Shown piece after piece: positions 7,684 through 14,332 of a stretch of DNA of 14,412 nucleotides. The position numbers and the translations under genes are program-made. How positions within the stretch are numbered: position 1 is the first letter of the stretch; every line of letters begins with the position of its first letter. Where the stretch lies: contig CAYLZO010000132.1 in assembly GCA_964387775.1 (NCBI GenBank), positions 1 through 14,412 of the forward strand. Direction: 5' to 3'. Source of the stretch: CAYLZO01 sp964387775. Lineage in GTDB: Bacteria > Chloroflexota > Anaerolineae > JAAYZQ01. Below the pieces are notes generated by a model. That model made no database searches and was not told the origin of the DNA. It saw nothing but the letters and a program-made list of their open reading frames with translations.

Positions 7684-10041
7684 TCATCGCTCGCCCTCCC
7701 AATAGGTCCGCAGCGCGACAAAGGGCACGGCCGGCTGGAGCTTTTCGGCCCGGCGCCGTCCCGTGTTCCAGGTGACGATCAGGTCGCGCCGCGCCCGTGT
7801 AATCCCCACGTAGAGCAGCCGCAGCCGCTCGGCGACGTAGCCGAGGCGCGCGGCTCGAGTCGCAGTGCCCTCTTTCCCCAATTTCCCAATTTCCCAATTT
7901 ACCAGATAATCTGGTAAATTGGGAAATTGGGAATTGGTCAAGGTTGTCAGTTGGGCCAACGCTTCCGCTTCCAAGTTGAGGCTGTCGCGCACGTACCAAC
8001 GCTCGGCGATGTAGGTGTCGTGGGCCAGGCCCGAGGGAAAGTCATAGTTGTTGACCGACAGCAGGTAAACGCGGTCCCACTCCAGGCCCTTGGCCTTGTG
8101 CATCGTCGCCACGGTGACGATACCCGGCGGCGGCTCGAAACCGGCGTCCTCGCTGGCAAAGCCGAGAAAGCGGCGCTCGTTGCGGGCGATGACGGCCAGC
8201 TCCTCGACCAGCTCGGCCAGGCGGTAGGTGGGGTGGGCGGCCGCCACGTCGCGCAGCAGCACGGCCAGCTTGTGAGCCAGGGCCAGGCTTTGTCCTGAGG
8301 AACCCGAAGGATCGGCCGGCTTTTGAAAGAGGTCGTTGGCCAGGGTGAGGAGGAGCTGGTCGATGGGCAGGGTCGCTGCCCGGTGCCAGCGTTGGGCGGC
8401 CTCGCGGAAGCCGGTCAGCAAGGCCAGTTCGTCGCCGGATACTTCCGTGCTGAGCGGGGCCAGCCAGTCGTGCTCGGCGCGGGGCCAGAGGTAGGCCTCG
8501 ACGGCCGGGCAGCCGCGAATCCGCTTGGTCGCGGCGGCCAGCAGCGGCTTGGCCTCGGGGTCGTCGCGGTCGTCGCGGCACCAGACCTGGAAGGCGGTCG
8601 CCAGCTTGCGCGCCGAGGTGGGGTCGGCCAGGCAGCGGAGCACGTTGCCCAGGGCGCCCGCTGTCTGCCGCGTCGTGCTGGTCGAGCGCAGCAGCTCGGC
8701 GTAGGGCACGTCGCGCTGCTTGAGCAGGTCGATAAGCTCAAAGCCGCGCTGGTTGCGGGGCGCGAGCACGGCGCACGTTTCTCGTTCTGTTTCTGCTTTG
8801 GCACTCTGCGCCTCGATCCATCGGGCCAGCGAGTCGGCCACGGCCAGCAGCTCCTGCTCGGGGGTAAAGTCGCGGTCCACGAGCTGCACGGCGGCCCGGT
8901 CGGCGGGCGGGTTGGGCTGGGGATCGCCGGGACCGGTGGGCACGATGTGTTGGTGCAGAAAGGCGCCCCGCGCGGCGGGCGTGGGATGCTCGGCCACGGT
9001 CCAGTCGACCAGGTAGTTGGCCAGCTCGATGACGGCCGGCTGGGAGCGCCCCGACTCGGGCAGCAGCACCGAGGTGACGTCGGGCTCTTCCAGGAACTCG
9101 CGCAGGAAGCGGGGGTTGGCGTTGGTAAAGGTGTCATAGATGGCCTGGTTGGGGTCGCCGACGCGCACCCAGTTGCCGCCCGCTCCTGAGCGCGTCGAAG
9201 GGCCGGTCAAGAGCCGCAGGATGTCCTCTTGCAGCTTGCTCGAATCCTGGGCCTCGTCTTCGAGCACGTAGGGCCAGCGCTGGCGCAGGCGGGCCAGGTA
9301 TTCCTCGTCGCGTTGCAGGGCCTCCAGGGCCAGGCGGATCAGGTCGTCGAAATCGACGACGCCGCGATAGGCCAGGCTGCGCTGGTAGTCGGCGTAAATC
9401 TCGGCGCCCATCTGGGCCAGGGGCAGAGTGCGGGCGGCGCCCGCCCCGCTGAGGTCGAGTTCTTTGGCGCGGAGCTGCAATCGCTCCAGCAGCACCTCGG
9501 GATCGAGCAACGAGTCCTTGGCCCGCTTGATGAACGCCGCGGCCACGTTGCGGGCCAGGGCCGGCCAGCGGGTGCGCTTGACCCACTCGGCGCGATCGCC
9601 CTCCAAATCATAGGCCAGGTACGGCTCGGCGGCGTCGGGATGGGCGTGCAGCCAGGCCTCGACGGCGTCCTCGCGCACGGCGTCGGCCTCCCGCTCGTCA
9701 ATGATGCCAAAATCCTCCGAGAGGCCGACCAGGCCGGGCCGCTCGCGGACGATGTCGTGGGCCAGGCCGTGGAGGGTCCGCACCCGGTAGCCAAAGTTGG
9801 CCAGCAGGCCGCGCTGCAAGACGAGCTGGTTGATGCGTCGCTTAAAGTTATCGACGGCCGAGTTGACCAGGGTCACGACCAGGACCTCCTGGTCGTCGCG
9901 CACGCTGGTGGCTACGAGCTGGGCGGCGAGCACGGCCAGGGTCAGCGTCTTGCCGCTGCCGGGCACGGCCGAGATGCCCAGCTTGCCGCCGGTGTAGGCC
10001 AGGACCTCTTGCTGGCTGGGGCGGGGTTGGAAGTCGGTCAT
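7684..10041 (-). CDS. UvrD/AddA-like superfamily 1 helicase without nuclease domain
   Basis: 785 aa with all SF1A motifs: Q motif RPSQQEVLAY (res 7-16), Walker A AVPGSGKT (25-32), TLVNSAVDNF (Ia, 57-66), DEAQD (262-266, motif II), VGDPNQAIYDTF (294-305, III), TVATMHKAKGLEWD (643-656, V) and RLLYVGITRARRDL (741-754, VI). It ends about 30 residues after motif VI, so it lacks the C-terminal nuclease of AddA or RecB. It should be a 3'-5' DNA translocase. It follows the Uma2-like gene by 29 nt and probably uses that promoter; no good Shine-Dalgarno precedes the ATG. Three repeat elements are inserted in frame: GPSTRSGA (280-287), DPSGSSGQ (577-584) and about 30 residues (699-730) just before motif VI. 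The motifs are intact, so activity is likely. It is the candidate motor of a split AddAB-like complex. Confidence 0.9.
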   Translation of the reverse strand: MTDFQPRPSQQEVLAYTGGKLGISAVPGSGKTLTLAVLAAQLVATSVRDDQEVLVVTLVNSAVDNFKRRINQLVLQRGLLANFGYRVRTLHGLAHDIVRERPGLVGLSEDFGIIDEREADAVREDAVEAWLHAHPDAAEPYLAYDLEGDRAEWVKRTRWPALARNVAAAFIKRAKDSLLDPEVLLERLQLRAKELDLSGAGAARTLPLAQMGAEIYADYQRSLAYRGVVDFDDLIRLALEALQRDEEYLARLRQRWPYVLEDEAQDSSKLQEDILRLLTGPSTRSGAGGNWVRVGDPNQAIYDTFTNANPRFLREFLEEPDVTSVLLPESGRSQPAVIELANYLVDWTVAEHPTPAARGAFLHQHIVPTGPGDPQPNPPADRAAVQLVDRDFTPEQELLAVADSLARWIEAQSAKAETERETCAVLAPRNQRGFELIDLLKQRDVPYAELLRSTSTTRQTAGALGNVLRCLADPTSARKLATAFQVWCRDDRDDPEAKPLLAAATKRIRGCPAVEAYLWPRAEHDWLAPLSTEVSGDELALLTGFREAAQRWHRAATLPIDQLLLTLANDLFQKPADPSGSSGQSLALAHKLAVLLRDVAAAHPTYRLAELVEELAVIARNERRFLGFASEDAGFEPPPGIVTVATMHKAKGLEWDRVYLLSVNNYDFPSGLAHDTYIAERWYVRDSLNLEAEALAQLTTLTNSQFPNLPDYLVNWEIGKLGKEGTATRAARLGYVAERLRLLYVGITRARRDLIVTWNTGRRRAEKLQPAVPFVALRTYWEGER
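7883..7933. repeat. 51-bp AT-rich palindrome inside the UvrD-like gene
   Basis: Perfect 25-bp arms at 7883-7907 and 7909-7933 around one central base; the arms are built from repeats of the unit CCCAATTT. The AT-richness contrasts sharply with the surrounding gene. It is read through in frame (about res 703-720) and lies immediately before helicase motif VI. Flanking bases 7868-7945 have a similar composition and probably belong to the same insertion. Confidence 0.9.
8290..8313. repeat. Short interspersed repeat in the UvrD-like gene (copy 3)
   Basis: CCTGAG at 8294-8299 and CGAAGG at 8305-8310 on the plus strand. It encodes DPSGSSGQ (res 577-584), in the same reading frame as the recJ copy at 1297-1320. 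Confidence 0.68.
9181..9204. repeat. Short interspersed repeat in the UvrD-like gene (copy 4)
   Basis: CCTGAG and CGAAGG separated by a short spacer on the plus strand. It encodes GPSTRSGA (res 280-287) in the loop between helicase motif II (DEAQD) and motif III (GDPNQ). Confidence 0.68.
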
Positions 10042-10070
10042 GGGCTGAGGAGGCTTGGGCCGGACACTGT

Positions 10071-10865
10071 CTAGGGGGAGCGCCGGCTGCGCAGTTGTTC
10101 GAGTTCGGCCTCCAACTGGGCGATGCGCGCTTCGGCGGTGCGGCGCGCGCCCGCTTCATAGTCGGCGCGGGCCTCGGCGGTTCGGCGGCTTTCCGCTTCC
10201 TGGGCCGGGGTCGGGAGCCAGGCAGCGACGGCCGGGTCGTAGAAGCGCAGCACGTAGGGCATCCCCTCGCCCCCGTTGGGCTGGGCCCACATCTCCAAAC
10301 CCAGGACCTGGCTGGCCAGGCCCCTCACGCCTCGCTCGCTATCCGGCAACGACGGCAAGGGGACGAAGGTTTGCCCTTCCAGCCGATGGCCTTGCAGCAA
10401 GGGATCGAGATGTTCGGCCTGGGGATCGAACAAAAAGTATTCCCGCACGCCGATGCCCTGGTATAGCCCCCGTTTCCAGGTCACGTCCGCGTGCCACGTC
10501 CCCGCCGAAGCAAACTCGAATACCACGTCGGGCGCTTTGCCCTCGTCCCAGAGCAGATAGTTGCGCCGGTTGCGCTTGGCGATGCCAAAGGTCACGAGTA
10601 CGTCGGGGGCGACCGATTTGTAGGGATCCCCTTCGACGTAATACACCAGCAGATCGGCGCTGACGTACACCTGGGGCTCATCTCGATAGCGCTGCTCCAG
10701 GACAAAGAGGGTGTCGGTAATGCAGCGGCGCTGCGGATCGTTTTCGGCCATGGGTTCACCGTCCGAGTCAGGGTAAATGACCTGTGGTTGGAGAATCGGC
10801 ATGAAGGGGCCAGAAACAGGAGATGTTTCGATCTCCCTGGGATGCGTTGCGACCTGTCCGCTCAT
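10071..10865 (-). CDS. Uma2-family (restriction-endonuclease-like fold) protein
   Basis: 264 aa from ATG at 10865, chosen because GGAGG lies about 8 nt upstream and a near-consensus promoter is placed correctly for it; an ATG at 10913 would lie upstream of the -10 box. Family hallmarks of Uma2 (PF05685), a PD-(D/E)XK-fold group very abundant in Chloroflexota and cyanobacteria with unknown role: SVAPDVLVTFG (res 84-94), APDVVFEFASAGT (111-123) and KRGLYQGIGVREYFLFDP (131-148). The N-terminal 40 residues and the Gly/Pro region near 197-220 look flexible. The C-terminus (about 222-262) is a predicted coiled coil with a 14-residue repeat starting RRTAEAR at 227 and 241. It precedes the UvrD-like helicase by 29 nt. 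Function is unknown; a nuclease or a domesticated fold is possible. Confidence 0.88.
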   Translation of the reverse strand: MSGQVATHPREIETSPVSGPFMPILQPQVIYPDSDGEPMAENDPQRRCITDTLFVLEQRYRDEPQVYVSADLLVYYVEGDPYKSVAPDVLVTFGIAKRNRRNYLLWDEGKAPDVVFEFASAGTWHADVTWKRGLYQGIGVREYFLFDPQAEHLDPLLQGHRLEGQTFVPLPSLPDSERGVRGLASQVLGLEMWAQPNGGEGMPYVLRFYDPAVAAWLPTPAQEAESRRTAEARADYEAGARRTAEARIAQLEAELEQLRSRRSP

Positions 10866-10901
10866 CTTCTTTCCCTCCGCGGGTTGCTCCTCATGGTGGC
10901 G

Positions 10902-10930
10902 AGTATAGCACACCCCTGGGTGGTTGTCAA
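10902..10930 (-). promoter_or_regulatory. Near-consensus sigma-70 promoter for the Uma2-like and UvrD-like genes
   Basis: On the minus strand, TTGACA (10925-10930, a perfect match), a 17-nt spacer, and TATACT (10902-10907) preceded by TGC, an extended -10. The expected start near 10895 leaves about 30 nt of leader to the ATG at 10865. It lies in the gap after the stop codon of the AddB-like helicase gene (10933), so it starts a new transcription unit within the same-strand series. Confidence 0.8.
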
Positions 10931-10932
10931 TC

Positions 10933-13134
10933 TCATTTCGAGCGGTCCTGGCGGCGCAGCAAGCGCTGCACGGCTTGGAGCAGCGGCCCCTGTTGTTCGT
11001 AGCCTCGCTCGTTCAGCTCGCTGAGGGCCAGGTAGAGGCGCTGACGGCAGCGGCGCGTCAGCCCCAGGATTAGGCGGCCCAGGGCCTCCTGCCGCACGCG
11101 GACCTCATCCTCGTCGGTCCAGGGCTGGCCCTCCTCCCAGTCGCGGCGGAGGACGTAGGGGTGGGTCAGCGGCTGGTAGATACGCTCGAACCAGGCCCGG
11201 CTGCCGGCGTCGAGCCAGAACTGGACGGTGACGGGCTGGTTCATCATCAGGAAGGTGTAGGCCGGGACGAGGAGCACGGCGTCCTCGGGCCGGATCTGCC
11301 AGCTCGACACGTACTGGGCGGCGACGACGCCGCGCTCGACCATGTCGAGGTATTCGAGGTTGAGGGTTGAGGGTTGAGGTTGAGCAAGTTCCCCCCTCAC
11401 CCCGCCCGCTGCGCGGTCTCCCCTCTCCCCCGGGGGGGAGAGGGGGGCGAAGGCGCGGCGGAATTTCTGGATCGATTCGATGAGGTTGGCGGCCACGGCG
11501 CCGGCGTCGAAATCGTGGTGGAAGCCAAAGCCGGGCTGGGAGAGGACCTCGCCAAAGAGGCGGCTGAGAAAGTGGTCCAGGTTCGTCGTGGCGACTTCCG
11601 TCGCCTCAGGACGGCTGAGGCCGTCACGACCAGCCTCGATGTAGGCCTGGAGCCAGCGGCGCAACTCATCATAACGCCCGCCCAGCAGATAGCTGATGCG
11701 CTCCTGGGTGCCGGGCACGATGTCGTGAAAGGGCGTCAGCGCCGGTTGGCCGTCGCGGATGCGGTAGACGATGTCGGTCAGGAGGCGGGCGCGGATGGGG
11801 TCGAGGTCGGTGATGGACTGGAGCAGGGCGTGGGCCACGTCGGCGGCGGGCGGCGGGCGGCGCCAGGCCGGGTGGGCCAGCTTGGCCAGGGTCAGCAGGC
11901 AGCGGGCGGCCGGCTCCTCGCGCAACTGGCGGGAAGGGCGGTGGGTGCGGACGGGGATGCCAAAGCGCTCCAGTTTTTCGCCCAGGGAAAAGCGCAGGGC
12001 GTCGCTGAGAAAGGGCGCCAGGACGGCGATCTCGCCCGGCGGCAGCCCCTCTTCCAGCACCAGGCGCGAGACCTCCTCGGCCACCCAGCCGAGCATCTGC
12101 GGGTGGAAGCGGCGGCTCTCGAAGCGGAGGGCGTCGCGTCTCCCCTCAATCCCCCCCGCCAGGCGGGGGGGAGGCCCCGAAGGGACAGGGGGGGCAAAAG
12201 GCGCGGCGAGGGTGGTGCCCAGCGCGGCCATCTCGGGTGACATAATGTGCGACTCGGCCAGGACGACGTGCTCACGGCAGAGGTCGGCCAGGGCCAGCGC
12301 GCCCGCCGGATCGGCGCCGAGAAAGACGCGGTAGCCGCCGTCGGTGTCGTGGACCACCAGCGCCGATTCGCAGAGCGGCAGCCAGATGCGCAACAGGTCG
12401 TGGGCGGCGGGGATGTCTTCCTCGGTGTTGTCGACGATCAGGTGGCGGTAGCCGCCCAGCAGGTAGCGGCGCAGTTGGGGCAAGGGCAGTAGGTGTCTCT
12501 GAAAGACCTCGATCTGGAGCGACCAGTCGAGCAGGTTGTCGGCCAGGCAGGCGCGGCGGAAGGCGAGGGCCACGGCCTGGACCTGGTCGTAGATGCGCAG
12601 CCGGGCCTCGTCGCCGCGCCAGGCGGCCTTGAGCCGGGCCGCGATCTGGTCGGGCGGAAAGCCGACGGCGGCGGCCTTGTTCAGGTTGTCGATGATCTGG
12701 CTCACCAGCCGGGGGCGGGGGATGGTGATGCCGTCGAAAGCGCCGGCGCCGACGAACGGCTCGACGACGCGGTCCATGTAGTACTGAGCCGTCTCCAGCG
12801 TCAGAAAGCGGGGCGCGCGGTCGGGCTGGGCAAAGCCGGCCGATCCGGCGACCAGGGGCCAGAAAAGCTCCAGGGTGCGGCGGGCCAGGCCGCCGACGGT
12901 GGCCACGTCCACGGTGCCGCCGGCGGGCGTCTCGGCGCTGTGCAGGGCGTCGTAGTAGGGCGTGGCCAGGGTGCGCTGCGGCACGAGGATCAGGATCTGT
13001 TCGGCCGGGATGCCCCGGTCGAGCAGGTGGCGCAGACGCTGCACGGCCAGCGTCGTCTTGCCGGCGCCCGGCGGCCCGGAGAGAAAGATGGTGTGGTTGC
13101 CCGTGGTCGGCGCGGAGACGAGGTCAGCGGACAC
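10933..13134 (-). CDS. AddB/UvrD-like ATPase without nuclease domain, deviant Walker B
   Basis: 733 aa from GTG at 13134, resembling AddB and other UvrD-like recombination subunits. Walker A is GPPGAGKT (res 20-27), followed by LILVPQRTLA. The motif II position reads LIVDNTEED (232-240), where UvrD proteins have VDEFQD or similar, so the catalytic glutamate is asparagine. Motif III reads VVHDTDGGYRVFLGADP (260-276), with the usual Gln changed to Gly. Near the C-terminus LGLTRRCRQRLYLALSE (690-706) corresponds to motif VI. No PD-(D/E)XK domain or cysteine cluster follows, unlike AddB. Three in-frame repeat insertions are present (about res 313-332, 502-517 and 562-594). It overlaps the hydrolase gene by 11 nt. 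It may be the second, perhaps structural, subunit of a complex with the UvrD-like helicase and the separate nuclease. Confidence 0.8.
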   Translation of the reverse strand: MSADLVSAPTTGNHTIFLSGPPGAGKTTLAVQRLRHLLDRGIPAEQILILVPQRTLATPYYDALHSAETPAGGTVDVATVGGLARRTLELFWPLVAGSAGFAQPDRAPRFLTLETAQYYMDRVVEPFVGAGAFDGITIPRPRLVSQIIDNLNKAAAVGFPPDQIAARLKAAWRGDEARLRIYDQVQAVALAFRRACLADNLLDWSLQIEVFQRHLLPLPQLRRYLLGGYRHLIVDNTEEDIPAAHDLLRIWLPLCESALVVHDTDGGYRVFLGADPAGALALADLCREHVVLAESHIMSPEMAALGTTLAAPFAPPVPSGPPPRLAGGIEGRRDALRFESRRFHPQMLGWVAEEVSRLVLEEGLPPGEIAVLAPFLSDALRFSLGEKLERFGIPVRTHRPSRQLREEPAARCLLTLAKLAHPAWRRPPPAADVAHALLQSITDLDPIRARLLTDIVYRIRDGQPALTPFHDIVPGTQERISYLLGGRYDELRRWLQAYIEAGRDGLSRPEATEVATTNLDHFLSRLFGEVLSQPGFGFHHDFDAGAVAANLIESIQKFRRAFAPLSPPGERGDRAAGGVRGELAQPQPSTLNLEYLDMVERGVVAAQYVSSWQIRPEDAVLLVPAYTFLMMNQPVTVQFWLDAGSRAWFERIYQPLTHPYVLRRDWEEGQPWTDEDEVRVRQEALGRLILGLTRRCRQRLYLALSELNERGYEQQGPLLQAVQRLLRRQDRSK
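11353..11450. repeat. Composite repeat in the AddB-like gene: 7-mer tandem plus GC palindrome
   Basis: Two parts. At 11353-11384, units of TTGAGGG (two perfect at 11360-11373, then shortened or altered ones). At 11420-11445, perfect 12-bp arms (11420-11431 and 11434-11445) of C/T-rich against G/A-rich sequence. In frame it encodes APLSPPGERGDRAAGG followed by a segment ending QPQPSTLNLEYL (about res 562-596). Confidence 0.75.
11585..11630. repeat. 46-bp imperfect inverted repeat in the AddB-like gene
   Basis: Outer 6-bp arms are perfect (GTCGTG at 11585-11590, CACGAC at 11625-11630) and the inner parts are imperfectly complementary. It encodes GRDGLSRPEATEVATT (res 502-517) in frame. Confidence 0.55.
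12141..12196. repeat. G/C-run palindromic repeat in the AddB-like gene
   Basis: The core is a perfect 21-bp palindrome with arms 12151-12160 and 12162-12171 around one base, flanked by further runs of C (left) and G (right). In frame it encodes a Pro/Gly/Arg-rich loop (PPVPSGPPPRLAGGIEG, about res 315-331). Confidence 0.7.
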
Positions 13135-13834
13135 GCGTCAGCTCCTCCGGCCACCAACGCCGGATAATGTCCGTCGAGCCGCCGTACCAGTCGCGCGCGG
13201 TCTTGACCGAGTGGCCGACTCCCTCCAGCGTGACCGTCTCGGCGCCGTCGAGCTTTATGCAGTCCAGCGGCACGGTGCCGTCGCCCCACAGGTCGCCCCG
13301 GCCGGCGAAAAAGTGGTACCTGTGGTAGGCGTGGCGCTCGGCCCGGCGGCCCAGGCAGCGGCCCTGGACGAAGCGACCGGCCACGGCCCGGTAGCAGACC
13401 CGGTCGCCGTAAAAAGCGCCGGGCACCAGCCGGTCGGCCTCGGCAGACAGGAACCAGCCGTCCTCGGTGCCCTGGGCGTTGCAATGAGGCGTGCCCAGGG
13501 TGATGAGGGCTGTGACGCGCTCGACGCCGGCGTAGAAGCGCGCCCACACCGGCCCCTCGTGCAGGTAGAGCCGGCCGATGAGTCCGCCGGCGCTGTGGCC
13601 TACCAGGACGAGTCGGTCCGCCTGGAACTTGCGCCGCGCCCAGCGCGCGCTGTTCTCCAGCTTTTCCAGGACGTTGGTGGCGTCCTGCTTGTGGTTCGCG
13701 TGCCACCAATCCCAGGGCATGAGGGGCACGGCGACGGCCTGGAGGCCGCTGAGGTCCTCCAGGCGGCGGGCCATGTTCAGGTAGAAAGGCCAGAGGGAGC
13801 CGTAGCCCCCGACGATGACGATTGCCTGTTTCAC
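13124..13834 (-). CDS. Alpha/beta hydrolase (lipase/esterase-like)
   Basis: 236 aa from GTG at 13834. The N-terminus (QAIVIVGGYGS) has the first strand and oxyanion-hole region of the fold. The nucleophile elbow is GHSAGG (Ser81), followed by LGTPH (113-117), GDGTVPL (184-190, Asp185) and GVGHS (205-209, His208), giving a complete Ser-Asp-His triad of the lipase/PGAP1-like type. No signal peptide or lipobox is seen, so the enzyme is probably cytoplasmic; the substrate is unknown. The gene starts 6 nt after the upstream stop and overlaps the AddB-like gene by 11 nt, so the three are co-translated. Why a hydrolase should be coupled to a DNA helicase is not clear. No repeat insertion is present. 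Confidence 0.88.
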   Translation of the reverse strand: MKQAIVIVGGYGSLWPFYLNMARRLEDLSGLQAVAVPLMPWDWWHANHKQDATNVLEKLENSARWARRKFQADRLVLVGHSAGGLIGRLYLHEGPVWARFYAGVERVTALITLGTPHCNAQGTEDGWFLSAEADRLVPGAFYGDRVCYRAVAGRFVQGRCLGRRAERHAYHRYHFFAGRGDLWGDGTVPLDCIKLDGAETVTLEGVGHSVKTARDWYGGSTDIIRRWWPEELTRVR

Positions 13835-13840
13835 GGTCTG

Positions 13841-14251
13841 TTACCGATGGGGTCCCCGGCTGTCCGGATGGCGCTTGAGCGTTTCCATCTGCTGCCGGGC
13901 GGGGACCATGGGCGTGTTGCGATGGCAGAGGGCGATGGTCGGCAGGCTGGGGTCGGGCGCGTCGTAGGAGCGGCAGATCTCGGGGATGGGGCGGTCGAGC
14001 TGATCCTCGGCCAGGAACCAGACTTCGTGGGCCGCCCACCAGCGGCGAATAGCCGAGCGGGTCCACTCCTTACGGTCAAAGTAGAGGGCGCGGAGCCGCC
14101 AGCGGGGCTTGCGGCCGGGGAGCCGGTCGTAAGCGACGACCATGGCCTGATCGGTCAGGCTGTCCCGCTCCTGGGGAGGGTGATCTCCGGGCAGTTCAAT
14201 GGCGAGGGCGTCTTTGTATTCGACGATGGGCGTGCGTGCTTTTTTGGCCAT
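13841..14251 (-). CDS. Unrecognised small protein heading the hydrolase/helicase operon
   Basis: I do not recognise this protein. From ATG at 14251 it has 136 aa, is basic, rich in Arg and Trp, and has no membrane segment or signal peptide. The central stretch FDRKEWTRSAIRRWWAAH followed by EVWFLAEDQ (about res 58-84) looks like a compact helical unit, and a single Cys and His sit close together in IALCHRN. The start at 14251 is preferred because the only convincing promoter has its -10 box at 14304-14309; longer in-frame starts at 14305 or 14404 would lie in or upstream of the promoter. A GGAG lies about 16 nt upstream, rather far, so the ribosome-binding site is weak. The stop is 6 nt before the hydrolase GTG. 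Confidence 0.6.
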   Translation of the reverse strand: MAKKARTPIVEYKDALAIELPGDHPPQERDSLTDQAMVVAYDRLPGRKPRWRLRALYFDRKEWTRSAIRRWWAAHEVWFLAEDQLDRPIPEICRSYDAPDPSLPTIALCHRNTPMVPARQQMETLKRHPDSRGPHR

Positions 14252-14303
14252 ACGATGCTTCGCTTTTCTCCATTCGCTAACTGGTTCTGAATAATCTGAT
14301 TCC

Positions 14304-14332
14304 ATTATAGCATCGCTCGCTGCAGAGTGCAA
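14304..14332 (-). promoter_or_regulatory. Extended -10 promoter of the hydrolase/AddB-like operon
   Basis: On the minus strand, TTGCAC (14327-14332), a 17-nt spacer, then a perfect TATAAT (14304-14309) preceded by TGC. The expected transcription start near 14297 gives a leader of about 46 nt to the ATG at 14251. Confidence 0.65.

Noticed and set aside
6695..7999. Minus-strand open frame of about 434 codons across degV
   Set aside because: It is antisense to degV, which has a full set of family motifs, a promoter and an SD. The frame has no recognisable domain.
12962..14290. Plus-strand frame of about 442 codons opposite the hydrolase region
   Set aside because: Antisense to the well-supported hydrolase and AddB-like genes, with low-complexity composition and no ribosome-binding site.
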